From Oasisia sp. SBJ-2009 (lineage: Eukaryota; Annelida; Polychaeta; Sabellida; Siboglinidae), in assembly GCA_964017155.1 (NCBI GenBank), contig OZ024858.1, positions 25,604,687 to 25,668,686 of the forward strand: DNA of 64,000 nt. Direction: 5' to 3'. The notes under the pieces are model-generated. The model was not told where the DNA came from. It searched no databases and saw nothing but the letters and a program-made list of their open reading frames with translations. A program made the translations under genes and the position numbers. This document shows positions 17,871 to 31,930 of this stretch, piece by piece. How positions within the stretch are numbered: position 1 is the first letter of the stretch; each line of letters starts with the position of its first letter.

Positions 17871-19115
17871 AGGGTGCAAAATGACAGAGCCCGGCATGAT
17901 GAATATTTACTGGACTAAGATCAAGTTGCGGGCTGCTGCCTAACCAAGCAATATATCTAGTGATTTTCCACTAGGTAGTCGGAAGTTTATATCTTATTAT
18001 AAATTTTACTACTAGACCGATGTAGGGATTTTAAGAGAGGGGAGTGATCAGTCTTGATATATAATATGCCTATAAATTTGTTTTATTAACTGAAAAAGTA
18101 TGAGGACATTTCCTATGCTGACCCCCTCAGGCCGAAAAGTGGGGGACGCGTCCCCTCGTCCCCCACTGATCGATGCCATGCTGTGCCTGTGGAGAACTTC
18201 CCAATCCAACATTTTGGCAAAGAAATTTGTCATCAATCAAATGGGAATAGGTTACACAAAGTGCAGGAATCCGCCGCGTCTGTCGTAGGCGATAATCATC
18301 AAGCAGGCGAGGGGTGAAAGTGCAACAACAAAATTAAATTTCATCATTTAAAATGTGATTGATGGTTAGAGCTTATTAATAATATCAACACATGGTTGCA
18401 AACTGATAGAGCCCGGCAGCGGCTTACATTTTTCCGGTAGTCATAAACTTTCCGATTGGCCTTTCTGCGTATGCGCGACAAATTTAAAATCAACAACATG
18501 CAGCGAAATAACAAAGCATTTTTGGTATAAATACGGCAGGCTGTTCGTTACCTCTCCTGTGTTATCTAAAATGTCGTTCAATACATTAAAATATTACGGT
18601 TGTTTAAATCACTATCACGGATTATGGCGCACTATCAGCAAAACATGCTTCAAAACGTGTTTGCCTCGTGTTAATAATTTGCGATAAATAACTTTGCTGA
18701 GAGGTTATATACATCATAACGAGCAGCACGTTGTAACTATACCATAAATGCTTTGTCGTATCGCTGCACATTGACGAATTTACATTTATCACGCATGCGC
18801 AGAAACGTAAATCGGAACATTTATAACGCCGGAAAAATGTAAGCGCTACACCGCAGCCCGGCATGATGATTATTTACTAAAGTAAGATCAAGTTGCGCGC
18901 TGTGGGCAGCCAAGCAATTTATCTAATCGATTTTGTAATGGGTGGTCGGAACTTCGTATTGCGAGTTTATTGTCTGGCTAGTCCTATGTAGCGGCTTTTA
19001 AAAGAGAGGAGTGCCTCGCAATTTTTCTGAACTGAAAAGTGGGGGGGACAGTTCCTATGCTGTCCCCCCCACCCTTTTCAGGGTGGGGGACAGCGATTGA
19101 CGCCCGTGTCTGGCG
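17555..19115. mobile_element. C-tract repeat element, copies B and C, with foldback arm
   Basis: Bases 17555-17800 carry a partial copy (CCTGTGTAGGACTTCCCAAT, TTTTGGCAAAGAAATTT, CGCAGCAGGCGAT), followed by (TA)n and (CA)n to 17870. Bases 17970-19115 repeat the whole series seen at 7.81-8.78 kb. Copy B also has an inverted segment: 18735-18860 is close to the reverse complement of 18390-18530 (CTTACATTTTTCCGG forward; CCGGAAAAATGTAAG inverted at about 18832), making a foldback of about 470 bp between outer arms. The right end again has two G/C-tract blocks (19036-19090). No ORF of note. A non-autonomous DNA element is the likely identity. Confidence 0.6.
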
Positions 19116-19942
19116 TATCAATACAACTGTACACGACTGTAAGATGGTTTGTTGACTCTGAGGTTGAATAACCCCTTTGTTTTGAACCGCCTTACCCAAA
19201 GTCAGAGTTATGCGCAATAGAAGTTACCTTACCATTACATTGGGGGATTATAATATAGGCATTAGTGTAATTTTATGTTCAAAATTATTATCTAATTACA
19301 CCGTCGTTCTACGGGGATCGATTTAGGAGCTATCCCAATCCAAGAGACCGATCCCAATACATTCATGTTCATGTTGATTTACTTTGTCGTATCTTTCGAA
19401 AAAGAAATGCTTTTGTGATGATTCTACCATCGGCTGTATAGCAACCAAACGCAGCACAATGTGAGAGCCACGGGCAACCAAAATCTCGGCCTGTACACGT
19501 GTTCTATGACGTCGTGAATTATGTCATTATTGCCAAGCATTATAAATTGTGGACGTCATTTTTGGAGCCGGAACCGGTATTAAGGTGGATATTAGAGTAG
19601 AACAAAATGGAATAGAATAAAACAGAACAACATTTATTTGGCGACAAATGTATAGGGCCTACATTATCTTATTATTCTTATATATATGAAACATCCACTA
19701 GACAACACGTGCAACTCCGGAGGATCCCTCATGAGAACCTCCAAAACACCCTAGAAGTGTTTAACGATGACTACCTAGAGTACAATTATTACAGTATATA
19801 TACAGAAATTATAAACAAATATTTTGGCTGTTTCGCTTCAACGCAAATAAGCGATTTGTCCCCAAATAGTCCGCTAGATGGTAAATGTGATCGGAACATC
19901 TTTAGTATTACACAATCCAATAGAGGGCGGCACAACTGCAGC

Positions 19943-22900
19943 ATGGAAGACCTCGTGGAGAATGTTTTGCAATCTGCAGCTGAGAAAGAATCGCGATATA
20001 AAACGACAGAGGTTCACAAAGATATTGATGTCGATATTGATGAAGGAAATTTATTGGTTACTGACACTAACCCACTAGAACTGAATAGTTTGAGGTATGT
20101 ATGATATGGTAGGTAGTTGACCAAGTGTTGGAGTGAGCGATAATACAATACGTTTGACATTTGTGGCGCACATGCGCTCGTGTCGTTCTATCTGTTTACA
20201 TCATGCCTTGGAAAACGTTAGCACTATAAAATACCTCGGCATCACGATACAAGACAACCAGGAGACTGAAATGGGGATCGCACGTCATAGACAATAACAG
20301 GGCACTTATGTACAAGTCGGACCCACCTCAATTTTGCCATTTAAGGTTTTTAACCCATTAGCATTATAACTGTATTTTTTCCAAAATTTGATACTTGATT
20401 TTGTTAATTCAATCAATTATAATCATCTTGCGCATATTTAAGTTTTATAAACAGCGCATCTTAGCAGACTTTTGAGGGGTCGAAAAGACAGCGCGGTCAG
20501 CATAAACAAACTGTTTATCGCCCATTCCATGTGCACAGCGCAGTAACATGCACCGCTGCGCTTGCGACTGGCACAAATCGCGCTGTCTTTTCGACCTCAA
20601 TAGTATGCCAAGATGCGCTGTTTATAAAACATAAATATGTGCAAGATGATTATAATTGATTGAATTAACAAAATCAAGTATCAAATGTTGGCAAAAATAC
20701 AGTTATAATGGCAAAATTGAGGTGGGTCCGACTTGTACATAAGTGCCACTAACAGTAACGACACAAATTAAACACCCGCCTTTTTAATTTTTTATTCAGT
20801 GACATCACATTTCAAATATCATTTGATAAATAAAATAGCATACAAATCCCTGTTTGCCCGATTCTCGAATACCACTAATCAGCCACTATCTGTGAGCTGT
20901 ATGCTGCGAATGACACCTAGACTACAGAAAAATGCAACACACTGCAAGATGGAGGACAGACATCGCCAAATCTTCAACTCCCTTGACTGGCCAACATTAT
21001 AAACAACGTAAAAGAACTGTTGTCCATGGCCATTGTTCCTATTTATGCATAAATAGGAAGAATACGAATACTCGCTGACAACTTGCAGAAAGTACACATC
21101 AGTGCAGCTCCCAAAGTCAGTGAAACTATCTGAGCTAGTATAATGACTTTATCCATGACTGCCTTTAGGCATTTTGTTGATATATTGATGCAGAAATTTG
21201 TAGTACAGTGGAACCCCTCATTTAAGACCGCCCCTCAGATCAGAGTGGGACGGTCTTAAAAGAGGGGTGGTCTCTCGTGAGGGATTTGCAACATTCAACA
21301 TCAGGGGGCGCTTACAATGACTAACATCGACACTAGGGGGCGCTTAAAACCACTAAGTAGTAAAATACACAAAATTAAAAGTAGAAAATAAAAAATGAGA
21401 CAACATATTAATTAACAACAACAAAATTATTTATTTTCTTTATTTTATGACACGTTTCAGTATAAGTTGAATTTTGAATGTTTTTTTTTTATCTGATAAA
21501 AAGTATCCCCATTTTGAACCTTTTTTAATAATAATTGATAAAAGGTATTCTCATTTAATTTATTTCAAATTTGGTCTGAGGGGCTAAAAAGTGCTGCCAC
21601 CTCACGGCGTCTGGGTAATCGCACCACGGTCGCCATTTTGTTGTTCTTTCCAGCGATGCAAAACGATCTTTCATTTTCTAATCTAATCATGAAAACGACC
21701 TCTTACAGCCGCAAAACTTCCTCTCTAATAACTCATATTACATATACATATGCTATGTCATAAAATTAAATCTTTTAAATTGCTGTGAAGAATAAAATTT
21801 ACAAATTAACATCGTCGGCGATGTCAACTTGACTAAACTCAAGTCGACATCGCCGGCGGCTGTTACGCGCAGGCCGTGGCGTAGATTACTGTGGCGTTAC
21901 GTCGTTATTTTATCGCGGTGTCGCTAAATCTGGATTCCGGTTTTATCCTAAACTAGCCTAAAACTTAGCCTAAGTTTCTAAACTTTAATCATACACAATA
22001 TGGATATTACAGTAATCACAGAGTTATGCGTAGCCACCGACGGTGACTATGTCCGCCATGATGTCTTGCCGGCGAGTTCTTGCGCGACTTCTAGGCTTGC
22101 GCTGTGCCTAAAATCTGTTTAGCCAATTTGGCTAAAGGTCAGAAATTTGTTTAGCCAAATGAGATTCTCTTTAGCCATTTTTTTAGATCAATTAAATTAC
22201 CCGGTTTAAAAGTGCAAAACAAGACATAATATAATAACAAATTCTATACAATATCCACAAGAAAAAAATGTTCTATTTTAATTAACTAAACATTTATATA
22301 TTTATCTAAACATATATAACGCAAACAAACATCCAGTATAATTTAACAGAACATTGTTTAACAATAAAATGAAACCTGAACAACTGTTGGGAATTTTGCA
22401 AAATATAAAGAAACAGCACCTAATACGTACTGTAATAATAAAATTTACATTACAGGTGTGTATAACATAAATTGAAAGATACACTTTTATAACAAGGTAA
22501 ACTAATTAAGAACCACCTACTCTACTCTTGCTGCCCCGCAGTGATTCAAACAGTGTATTGATAATAATTATTATCTATCTTAAAACTTCATTTGACTGCT
22601 CAGTAATTGAATACAGTAATTCACCTAATTAGTTAACTGTGGCTGACTGTAATCCTGGCCTGGGTGACGCAGGCTATATTTAATAAAACACGTTTTTGAC
22701 ATGCATCTTTCTATCTGTAATGTTTCTGGTGGTGAAACTTGTCAAACATACATGAATTACAATCTATATTGGCATTGTATTGAATAGTTACCAGATGGCA
22801 CATTGATTAATCATTGACAATGCCATGTGACTGCGCCAGCGATACTGAGCGATAATATGGAACCTGTCTGGTACAGCGTTGTACTAGCCTCAAACTTGTA

Positions 22901-25900
22901 ATTAGTGCCATCAGGCAGGTCCCCATTGTCTAGTAAACACAATTCTTGATTGATTTAAGCTCCCCTATTGTCTGTGAGCATGGCTAAGTGGAGGGATTAG
23001 CGACCTATTGTTTACCCAGCAGGTCACGTTACGCCGGCTGGTTATTTGGGTCAGTTGAATGTGCGATCGTTTAGGCAACTTTAACAGAGCTGGGTGTTGA
23101 ATAATGCAGTCATGTATTGCTGATAACATCAATAATAATGACAGATATAACGTTTCGCCAATTTGGCGAAGAGGTTTAATTTATTTTCGCCAAATAGAAA
23201 ATCGTTTCGCCTATGGCGCAAATGGCGATCAACAGCGCTAGCCTAGGACTTTGTTTCGTGAATTTTATTTGTTTCAATAATGTAAGTGATTTAATTTTAT
23301 AACATAGTGTGTGTTTATAAAATATATAAGATATGTGAGGAAAGTCTAGCGGCTGTTAGACGTCGTTTTTATAATTCGGTCAGAAAGTAAAAGATCGCGA
23401 AAATGAATGGCGGCCATCAGGCAATTTTTTGTGCGCTTTAATGAGAATTCGTTTAATGAGAATTCGTTGCGATATTTAGGTTAACAAATGTGCTGGCCAC
23501 CTATCGGATGGTCGTTCGTCAGGGGTAAAATTCAAATTGCTATGGTCGTTGGTCGCGTCTGCCGGGTGGTCGTTGGTGAGGGGTCGTTTATACAGCGTAG
23601 ACATTCCTTCAATGAAAAAACGGTCGTAAAAACGGGTGGTCGTAAATGAGGGTGGTCATTCGTCCAGGGTTCTACTGTAATTCGAAGCGACAAACTACAA
23701 CATGGTGGGCAAAGAGAGATTTTATCATGTTCACAGGGAAACTGCATCAATAAAACGCTGTCTGTAAGAAATGCGTTTGTTGGCTGACCATGAGACCAAT
23801 CAGTGGGCTTTCCAATGGTACCTCGTTTTCCACATTTAATATTATATGGATGGGAATATAAATTCCTGACATGGAGCGTAGTAAAATTGGCCATAGTTGG
23901 TCATCTACTATGAACATTTATGCATGATAATGTGACTACCTCCTGGGGTAAGCTTCATTGATAAAAATGATACAGGAAGAAGGATCATTCAGCGTTTCAG
24001 TGGTTCCAAGTGTTCCCATGTTAGTCACTATCGTGAATTCTTTTAAACACAGGTGTACCAAACCAGGCCGAAATTTGGCAGGACCCCATTTTCAACGGGT
24101 AAAATTGTCACCTGTAGGGTTAAAGTAAAAGGACACTTTTTAAATTATTTTCTTAAACTACGTTTTACGTCAGTGTCATGCCAAATCCCTTGTCTTGCCG
24201 AATTGCTCCTCATACCACACTGTTCATGCATTACATTAGTTAAATTTCTATTGCCACATTACTCTTGCTCACAGCTAAAGTTGTGACAATCGAGGCAATC
24301 AAATAATGATGCAATAATGTAATTTTGGACTGCAGTGATTAATGGAAATGTGGGTAATGCCATTTGACACAGGCATGTGTGTCACAGTGTATGACATTGG
24401 CATGTGTGTCACAGTGTATGACACCGGTATGTGTGTCACAGTGTATGACACCGGTATGTGTGTCACAGTGTATGACACAGGCATGTGTGTCACATTGTAT
24501 GACACAGGCATGTGTGTCACAGTGCATGGTGTCACTATGTTAAATGACACTGGCATGTGTGTCACAGCGTATGACACTGACGTGTGTACCAGTGTGTGAC
24601 ACCGGCATGAGTCACAGTGTATGGTGTCACTGTGTTAATTGACACTGGCATGTGTGTCACAGTGTATGACACTGACATGTGTGTAACACTGTGAGTCACA
24701 GTGTATGGTGTCACTGTGTTAAATGACACCAGCATGTGTGTCACAGTGTATAGTGTCACCATGTTAAATGACAGTGGCATGTGTGTCACAGTGTATGGTG
24801 TCACTGTGTTAAATGACACCGGCATGTGTGTCACAGTGTATGGTGTCACTGTTAAATGACACCGGCATGTGTGTCACAGTGTATGGTGTCACTATGTTAA
24901 ATGACACTGACATGTGTGTCACAGTGTATGGTGTCACTGTGTTAAATGACACCGGCATGTGTGTCACAGTGTATGGTGTCACTATGTTAAATGACACTGA
25001 CATGTGTGTCACAGTGTATGGTGTCACTGTGTTAAATGACACTGACATGTGTGTCACAGTGTATGACACAGGCATATGTGTCACAGTATATGGTGTCACT
25101 GTGTTAAATGACACTGACATGTGTCACAGTGTATGACACAGGCATATGTGTCACAGTGTATGGTGTCACTATGTTAAATGACACTGACATGTGTGTCACA
25201 GTGTATAGTGTCATTATGACAAGTGTTGAGGGACACACATGACAACTGATAATGATCAAGATGTCTTGTGTTCTCCAGAACGAAGCGAGAAGTCTACCTG
25301 AAGGACGTGACCCGAGACAACACACAACTGCTCATCAACAAACTCTGGCAGGTAAACGACCCTCATGACCAGTCTTTAATGCTGCACTAAATTCCTACCA
25401 GTTGAAAACAGGCAGGGTTTATTATTACATACAGTCATGTCTCATTTGTCCCGTCTTCAACAATCCAATTGTTTCGTGATCCGCACTGTTTGTTTGTGAA
25501 CCGTAGGTACCTCGCTGATATGCATGTCACCTTTATCTGACCAAAACCCTTGGGAACCAAAGTGTGTGGATAAACGAGGCATGACTCTAAGACGTTCACA
25601 CATGTATAATGCATGTTTTTACACATAATGAACATAAAAACAGTGTGTGTTAGTAGCATATTTGTTGACCCTTCTGTTCAAATGATCACCAGTCGAAAAC
25701 CAACTTGGTCAGTTCAAATGTAGGATGGGTGGAACTTTGGACTTTTTAACTATGATGTCCACTTAGGAATCCTCATCTTAACTGGCTGGTTCTCATTTGC
25801 ACTCTGAGTAATTCAGAAATACAGCAAAAGTTGCGTTAGTTAGTTTTGTCAACGTCACATGTGTGAGATTGTAGTAAATGTGAGCACATTGTCATTTTCG

Positions 25901-28900
25901 ATTTCAGCTGCCAGTCCAGAGGGTACAGGATGTTGTGACAGCACAGGTAAGACACAGAGGACAAGAGACATCAATTGTTTCATTCAGTTTGATCATACAG
26001 TTACTAGTTAGCTTATCTGGTGGACTAGTTTAACATATCTCATCTTTCAGTCATTGTATTTTTGTTTACACTCATTAGTTACATGGTGATGTTGGTAGCA
26101 TTTGTCATACTACAATTTGTATTGTAGTATGATTAACTTACTTTGGAGCTTTATGTCAAAGCGAGTATGACGTTTTGGTCCGTCAGCTATGGACCTTGTT
26201 CATGTACTGGTGTCACATGTGCGAAACGTCATACTCGCTTCGACATAAAGCTCCAAAGTAAGTTAATCATTCTACAATAAACCATTCTTGGAGCCATGAA
26301 CAATATATTTACTATCACTAAGTATGTTGCTGTTAATTTGATGATGCAACTGTATTCAAATAGCGGCCCAGTATTTCCCACATTTCACTTTGACATATTT
26401 ACACCTGTGAATCCTAAAAATGTCATGTGTTGGGCAGTTGGCCATGTATTATGTGTGTGTTTATATTGCCACAATGTTAACAGACCCACAATGAGCATAA
26501 TATTAATAGAAGTGTGTAATTTTTACTAGGTTATTGAAATGATTGTAACAAATCATTTAGTTTTGGTGTTTATTTTATTTCAGTTGCCAGCAGGAAAGAC
26601 GCGGTTACCACGAGAAAAACCTGTAAGTCAGTCTTTTGTTTGGGGTATCTGGCTCGATTGAGGGAATCTGGGTTAAAGTGGGCTTGAATCCCTGTGCTGT
26701 TGCACTGAAGCTTTTGCAATTGTATTCATAAGCATCGTATTTCTTGTCTACTCAGCTCCATGAATACTGTGCAAGCGTAGTGTTCATTGCAATAATTATG
26801 TAACGATAGAACGTTTCCAAGAGAAGTCAGGGCGATGTTTGAATGTATATTCCTGATTGGGGATTAAGTGTGTAAAATTGAGTGTTTTTTGTTTGTTTCA
26901 AATATGGTGAAATTATAAAAGAAATTGGGCTTATGCTATTTGGAAAATTGTATGCAGACAACACAATCTTGTTATTCTTGTGTGTTATCAGATTTGTAAA
27001 TGATCAACACACACTAGGTCATATTAATTTATTGGATCTAATTTATATTATTGTTACTATGCAATTGTTTTGATTAAAACCAGTTGGCTGCTATATTTGT
27101 TCTTTTCACACGAGCGTATTACTGAGTGAGCAGGTACTCCCTCCAAGAAGTAGTTCCTGCTTGCATGAAACAATCGTCTCATTCAACTTGTCTGTGTTGC
27201 TAGATCCCTAAAGCAAAGGAGGCCACAAAATGGCAGCAGTATGCCCATACAAAGGGGATCCAGAAACGCAAGAAGGGTCGAATGATGTGGGACGACGAAG
27301 TGAAGGTGAGGTCGTTATTCAGAGGCGTACACGTCTTCCCGGTTTTGTTCATTCTTTGAGTAATGCACTCATCGGGACAATTGTGTTCTACATGTTCTAG
27401 TCAATTCCACGTTCCAGTTTAAGTAGAAAGAGTTTAGTTTTTATGTTAATTGTTGAATGAAAATGTATGCACAATCATGTTTTTGTCAGATATGATTAAA
27501 ACATTCAATTTTCATTCGGTACCCCTCATAAGTCTAGTTTAGACTCATGTCTGTTGTTGCTGAAATATTCCAGTTTACAATTAAAACACCGCCGCAGTCA
27601 GTTGTGGGATGGAATCACTGACTGTCAGTAATAGTTCACTGTATTATATATCAACAATTGCATTTACTACTGTGTATTGCATCATAAGATCTACTACCCT
27701 ACCAGTCTGTACCTCTGTACCAGACAATGTGGATGTCTACCTGGGTGTGTCAGATTGTAATGTGGTCTTTATAAACCATCTGTCAGTTTGCTCTGTGTGC
27801 TGTTGTACACCATGTTATCTGTCTTCTGTTGTACACCATCCAGTGGCATCCACTCTGTTTTTTATTGTACAATGTCTGCTCTTTGTTCTGTTGTACAATG
27901 TCTGCCCTCTGTTCTGTTGTACACCATCTACTCTCTGTTCTGTTGTACACCATATGTGACGTGTTCTAACGAAATAAGTCGTTTGTCCAAAAAAAATTGA
28001 ATTAGTCACACCATTGGAAAGAATATGTATTAATCTTTCCAACGGTGTAAAAATTACGGACATATCTCACACACAGCCAAAATTATTGGATGCTGAACAT
28101 GCCTAGGGTAGAAAGTTTCAAACGGAGAAAAACGCACTTGAAGTTCGCGGTCAAGTAAGCACACGGTCGAGTACATTGTCGATCTAAAATCGGCCGTTTT
28201 GCTTCTATTACTCCATTTCATGCATTCGAAATAAACTCCAAAGGCGTGTTCGCTGTCGAGGATATATCTTGCTAACTGTGTACTGAAATTATTACAACAT
28301 AATCTGAGTATTTAACAATGTTTTGTAGCAGCGACCCGATAGATTTGTTGTACACCATATCCTCTCTGTTCTGTTGTACACCATCTGCTCTCTGTTCTGT
28401 TGTACACCATCTGCTCTCTGTTCTGTTGTACACCATCTGCTCTCTGTTCTGTTGTACACCATCTGCTCTCTGTTCTGTTGTACACCATCTGCTCTCTGTT
28501 CTGTTGTACACCATCTGCTCTCTGTTCTGTTGTACACCATCTGCTCTCTGTTCTGTTGTACACCATCTGCTCTCTGTTCTGTTGTACACCATCTGCTCTC
28601 TGTTCTGTTGTACACCATCTGCTCTCTGTTCTGTTGTACACCATCTACTCTCTGTTCTGTTGTACACCATCTGCTCTCTGTTCTGTTGCACACCATCTGC
28701 TCTCTGTTCGGTTGTACACCATCTGCTCTCTGTTCGGTTGTACACCATCTGCTCTCTGTTCGGTTGCACACCATCTGCTCTCTGTTCTGTTGTACACCAC
28801 TTGCTCTCTGTTCGGTTGTACACCACTTGCTCTCTGTTCTGTTGTACACCATATGCTCTCTGTTCGGTTGTACACCATCTGCTATCTGTTCTGTTGTACA

Positions 28901-31858
28901 CCATCTGCTCTCTGTTCGGTTGTACACCATCTACTCTCTGTTCTGTTGTACACCATCTACTCTCTGTTCTGCTGTACACCATCTACTCTCTGTTCTGTTG
29001 TACACCATCTACTCTCTGTTCTGTTGTACACCATCTACTCTCTGTTCTGTTGTACACCATCTACTCTCTGTTCTGTTGCACACAATCTGCTCTGTTTGGT
29101 TGTACACCATCTGCTCTCTGTTCTGTTGCACACCATCTGCTCTCTGTTCTGTTGTACACCATATGCTCTCTGTTCTGTTGTACACCACTTGCTCTCTGTT
29201 CGGTTGTACACCATCTGCTCTCTGTTCGGTTGTACATCACTTGCTCTGTGTTCGGTTGTACACCATCTGCTCTGTATTACAGGAGTGGCGGCCGCGCTGG
29301 GGATACAAACGTGCAGAGGATGAACTTCGGGACTGGGTCCTTGAAGTACCACAGAATGCTGGTGAGTTTGAAGTCTGGACACCTCCCCTGGGACCATGGT
29401 CAAACCTTGTGGTCAATCCTCCACTAATAGACCACTTTCACTTTGTAGAAACTTAAAAAAGAAATCCTACTCCAGATGGTGCTCTACACACAAGCACATA
29501 CCTACACTCATTCACCCACGCTCACTGACCCACACTTACTTACATAGCCCTACAGTTGCCTAGTATGTTTGAATAGGGTGTTTGTTAATGTTCACATCAT
29601 TTCTGCAACTGTTGCATGTTATGTGAAGCTTTTCCATAGCCAACCCTGGTGCACGTATAACTTTCGCTTTCTCTTCTGTCAGACCCGTATGAGGACCAGT
29701 TTGACAAGAGACAGAAACAACGAAAGGCGAACATCGCAAAGAATGAACTGCAGCGGTTACGTAACCTCGCCAGAAACATGAAGGGCAAAGGTGAGTGCAG
29801 CTATTGTATCTCTATTGTGTTTTCATCAATCAACATGTCGTTGTGAAGCCGAACATAAGTGAGTAGTTGAAAAATACATTTGGAGTCAGACCACATTTGC
29901 CTTTTCCATAGGCGACCATTATAACGTTTCCTTCATTTCCTACTAATCTCAATGAGATCTGTTATTGACAATTTCACAGCATATTTAAACTCCATAGACA
30001 GAGGTTCAGTGAAAAATTTGTGAACTTTTAATACCTCAGGCTCCTACAAACTTCTTTCAAACCTTACACCCCTCCATTTCTGCATGAACCACCCACGGAT
30101 TGTCCCTGATTACATAACCAAGCAAAATGTCATAATTTGACAGCTCTGATGCCACGCTGCACAAAAACGTAATTTCTACTCACTCCACACTACGTATGTG
30201 CTCACAGAAATTCAGACAACTAGCATAATGCTGTTTTTATAGGGTACTCTTTGGTCGGGTAATGGCGGATGAACACCTTATTGTGGTCTTACATAATTTA
30301 CCCCTTTCTGGAACGTGTTTAGCTACCATGACATGGCAAGCTGTTTTCTTGATTTTTTCATATCCGGCTTTCATAATGGTTTCCCTCGTGTTCCTTCAGT
30401 GCCTGGCATCGGGTTGACACCAACAGAAAAGCCAGACAAGGACCACATTTCGAGGGCTGTCACCCTCGCTAGGAAATCGACAGCGTCTGTCGGCAGGTTC
30501 ACCGAACAGCTGCCAAAGGAGAAACCAGCCAAAAACATGGGTCGCAAACGCAAGGTTTGTCACAGTTGAAATGTTACCAGAACTAGGACAGTGTTGATCA
30601 TAATGGTGCGTCCTAACTTAGGTGATATCCAATATGTAGAACTGTCTAAGAGAAGCATTCAGCCATGCCTGAAGAATACCCGAAACAATTAATCATATAT
30701 ATTTGCCATTTTTCTTATATAACATCTGTAAAATTTTGTATAACACTTTTCAGCGGTCGCAGAGGGATTTTGTTAAATCGTTTGTGTAATGTCAGGTAAA
30801 TGTGTGTATGCTTTGACATAATCGTCCGTGTTGAATCTTGCTTGCAGTTTGAGTCAAACATAGGAGACATGACGTCGGAGAAGACACGAGCCCTTGATAT
30901 ACTGAACCGAGTCCACAACAACGATCCCATTGTGACTGGCTCCAAGCCAACTAAGGAAATGATGCAGTCAGAATTGAGGGGAAGGTGAGTCACTTGAGGC
31001 TAAGTCATGACCTAAGTAAAACTAACTGGCTGTCATTAGCACATGAAAAGCAGTTCTTTATTTTGATTGTGCCTGAGGCTCAACACTAAAGCTGTTATTA
31101 CAGGAACAGGCATACCGCTTAAGTTTGCATTTGAATACAGACACCACATGCTCCGTTTAATGACAGGCAAGTCTGCGTAAATATGTTGGTGTGCGTTCAT
31201 ACGGTCACTGTTGCAAGCAACAGTGACCGTGTGCACGTTGTCCAGAACTCTTGCTCTCTCTCCTCCAAGATTGTATTACAAAATACACTACACTGTCAAA
31301 CATTTGATAGTTTAACAAATTGCTTAGATATCTTTCATGCAGGTATAAACAAAATATGGGTTCCACATTGCGTAGAAGTCTTCATAAATGCACAGCAGCA
31401 TTTTAGCATCGTCCTGTTTTTCTGTGACAGGGTGAGTTATGGAAATGTCGACAGTGGTCAGTCGGGTTGAAACCAGTGGCCCGTTAACCCAGTAGAACTT
31501 GAAAACTGGTGGGCCAAACTGGCCCAACAGCTTCAAAATGTGCCAGTGTTGAGTCCCGACCACTGTTGGCTCACTGCAAGAACATGTCTGCTGCAAATGA
31601 CGACAAGACACAGCCATTATGTTAATCATTGATGTGGTGATAAAGTTCAATTCTGTGCTAATTCTGGGCAATTTCTGATACAAACTAAGCAGATCTGTTT
31701 TCAAATGTGATATATATATATAATATATCAGCTGTATAAGTACATATATATAAATCTATGCATATATATATAATTATATATATCACATTTGAAAACAGAT
31801 CTGCTCAGTTTGTATCAGAAATTGCTCAGAATACGCAAAGAATTTAACTTTATCTCTG

Positions 31859-31930
<72 letters not shown>

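Noticed and set aside
19709..19942. In-frame extension upstream of the RRS1 start (ATG at 19709)
   Set aside because: The upstream 78 codons have no resemblance to RRS1; the family N-terminus begins at MEDLVENVL (19943).
28318..29456. ORFs of up to 369 codons (Cys/Leu/Ser-rich) leading into RRS1 exon 6
   Set aside because: They come from a stop-free 26-bp repeat that is open in all three frames; RRS1 phase analysis puts the exon start at 29283 with a proper acceptor.
31195..31235. Small hairpin ACGGTCACTGTTGC/GCAACAGTGACCGT in the last RRS1 intron
   Set aside because: A clear short palindrome, but with a 2-base loop and no wider structure to suggest an RNA gene or element.
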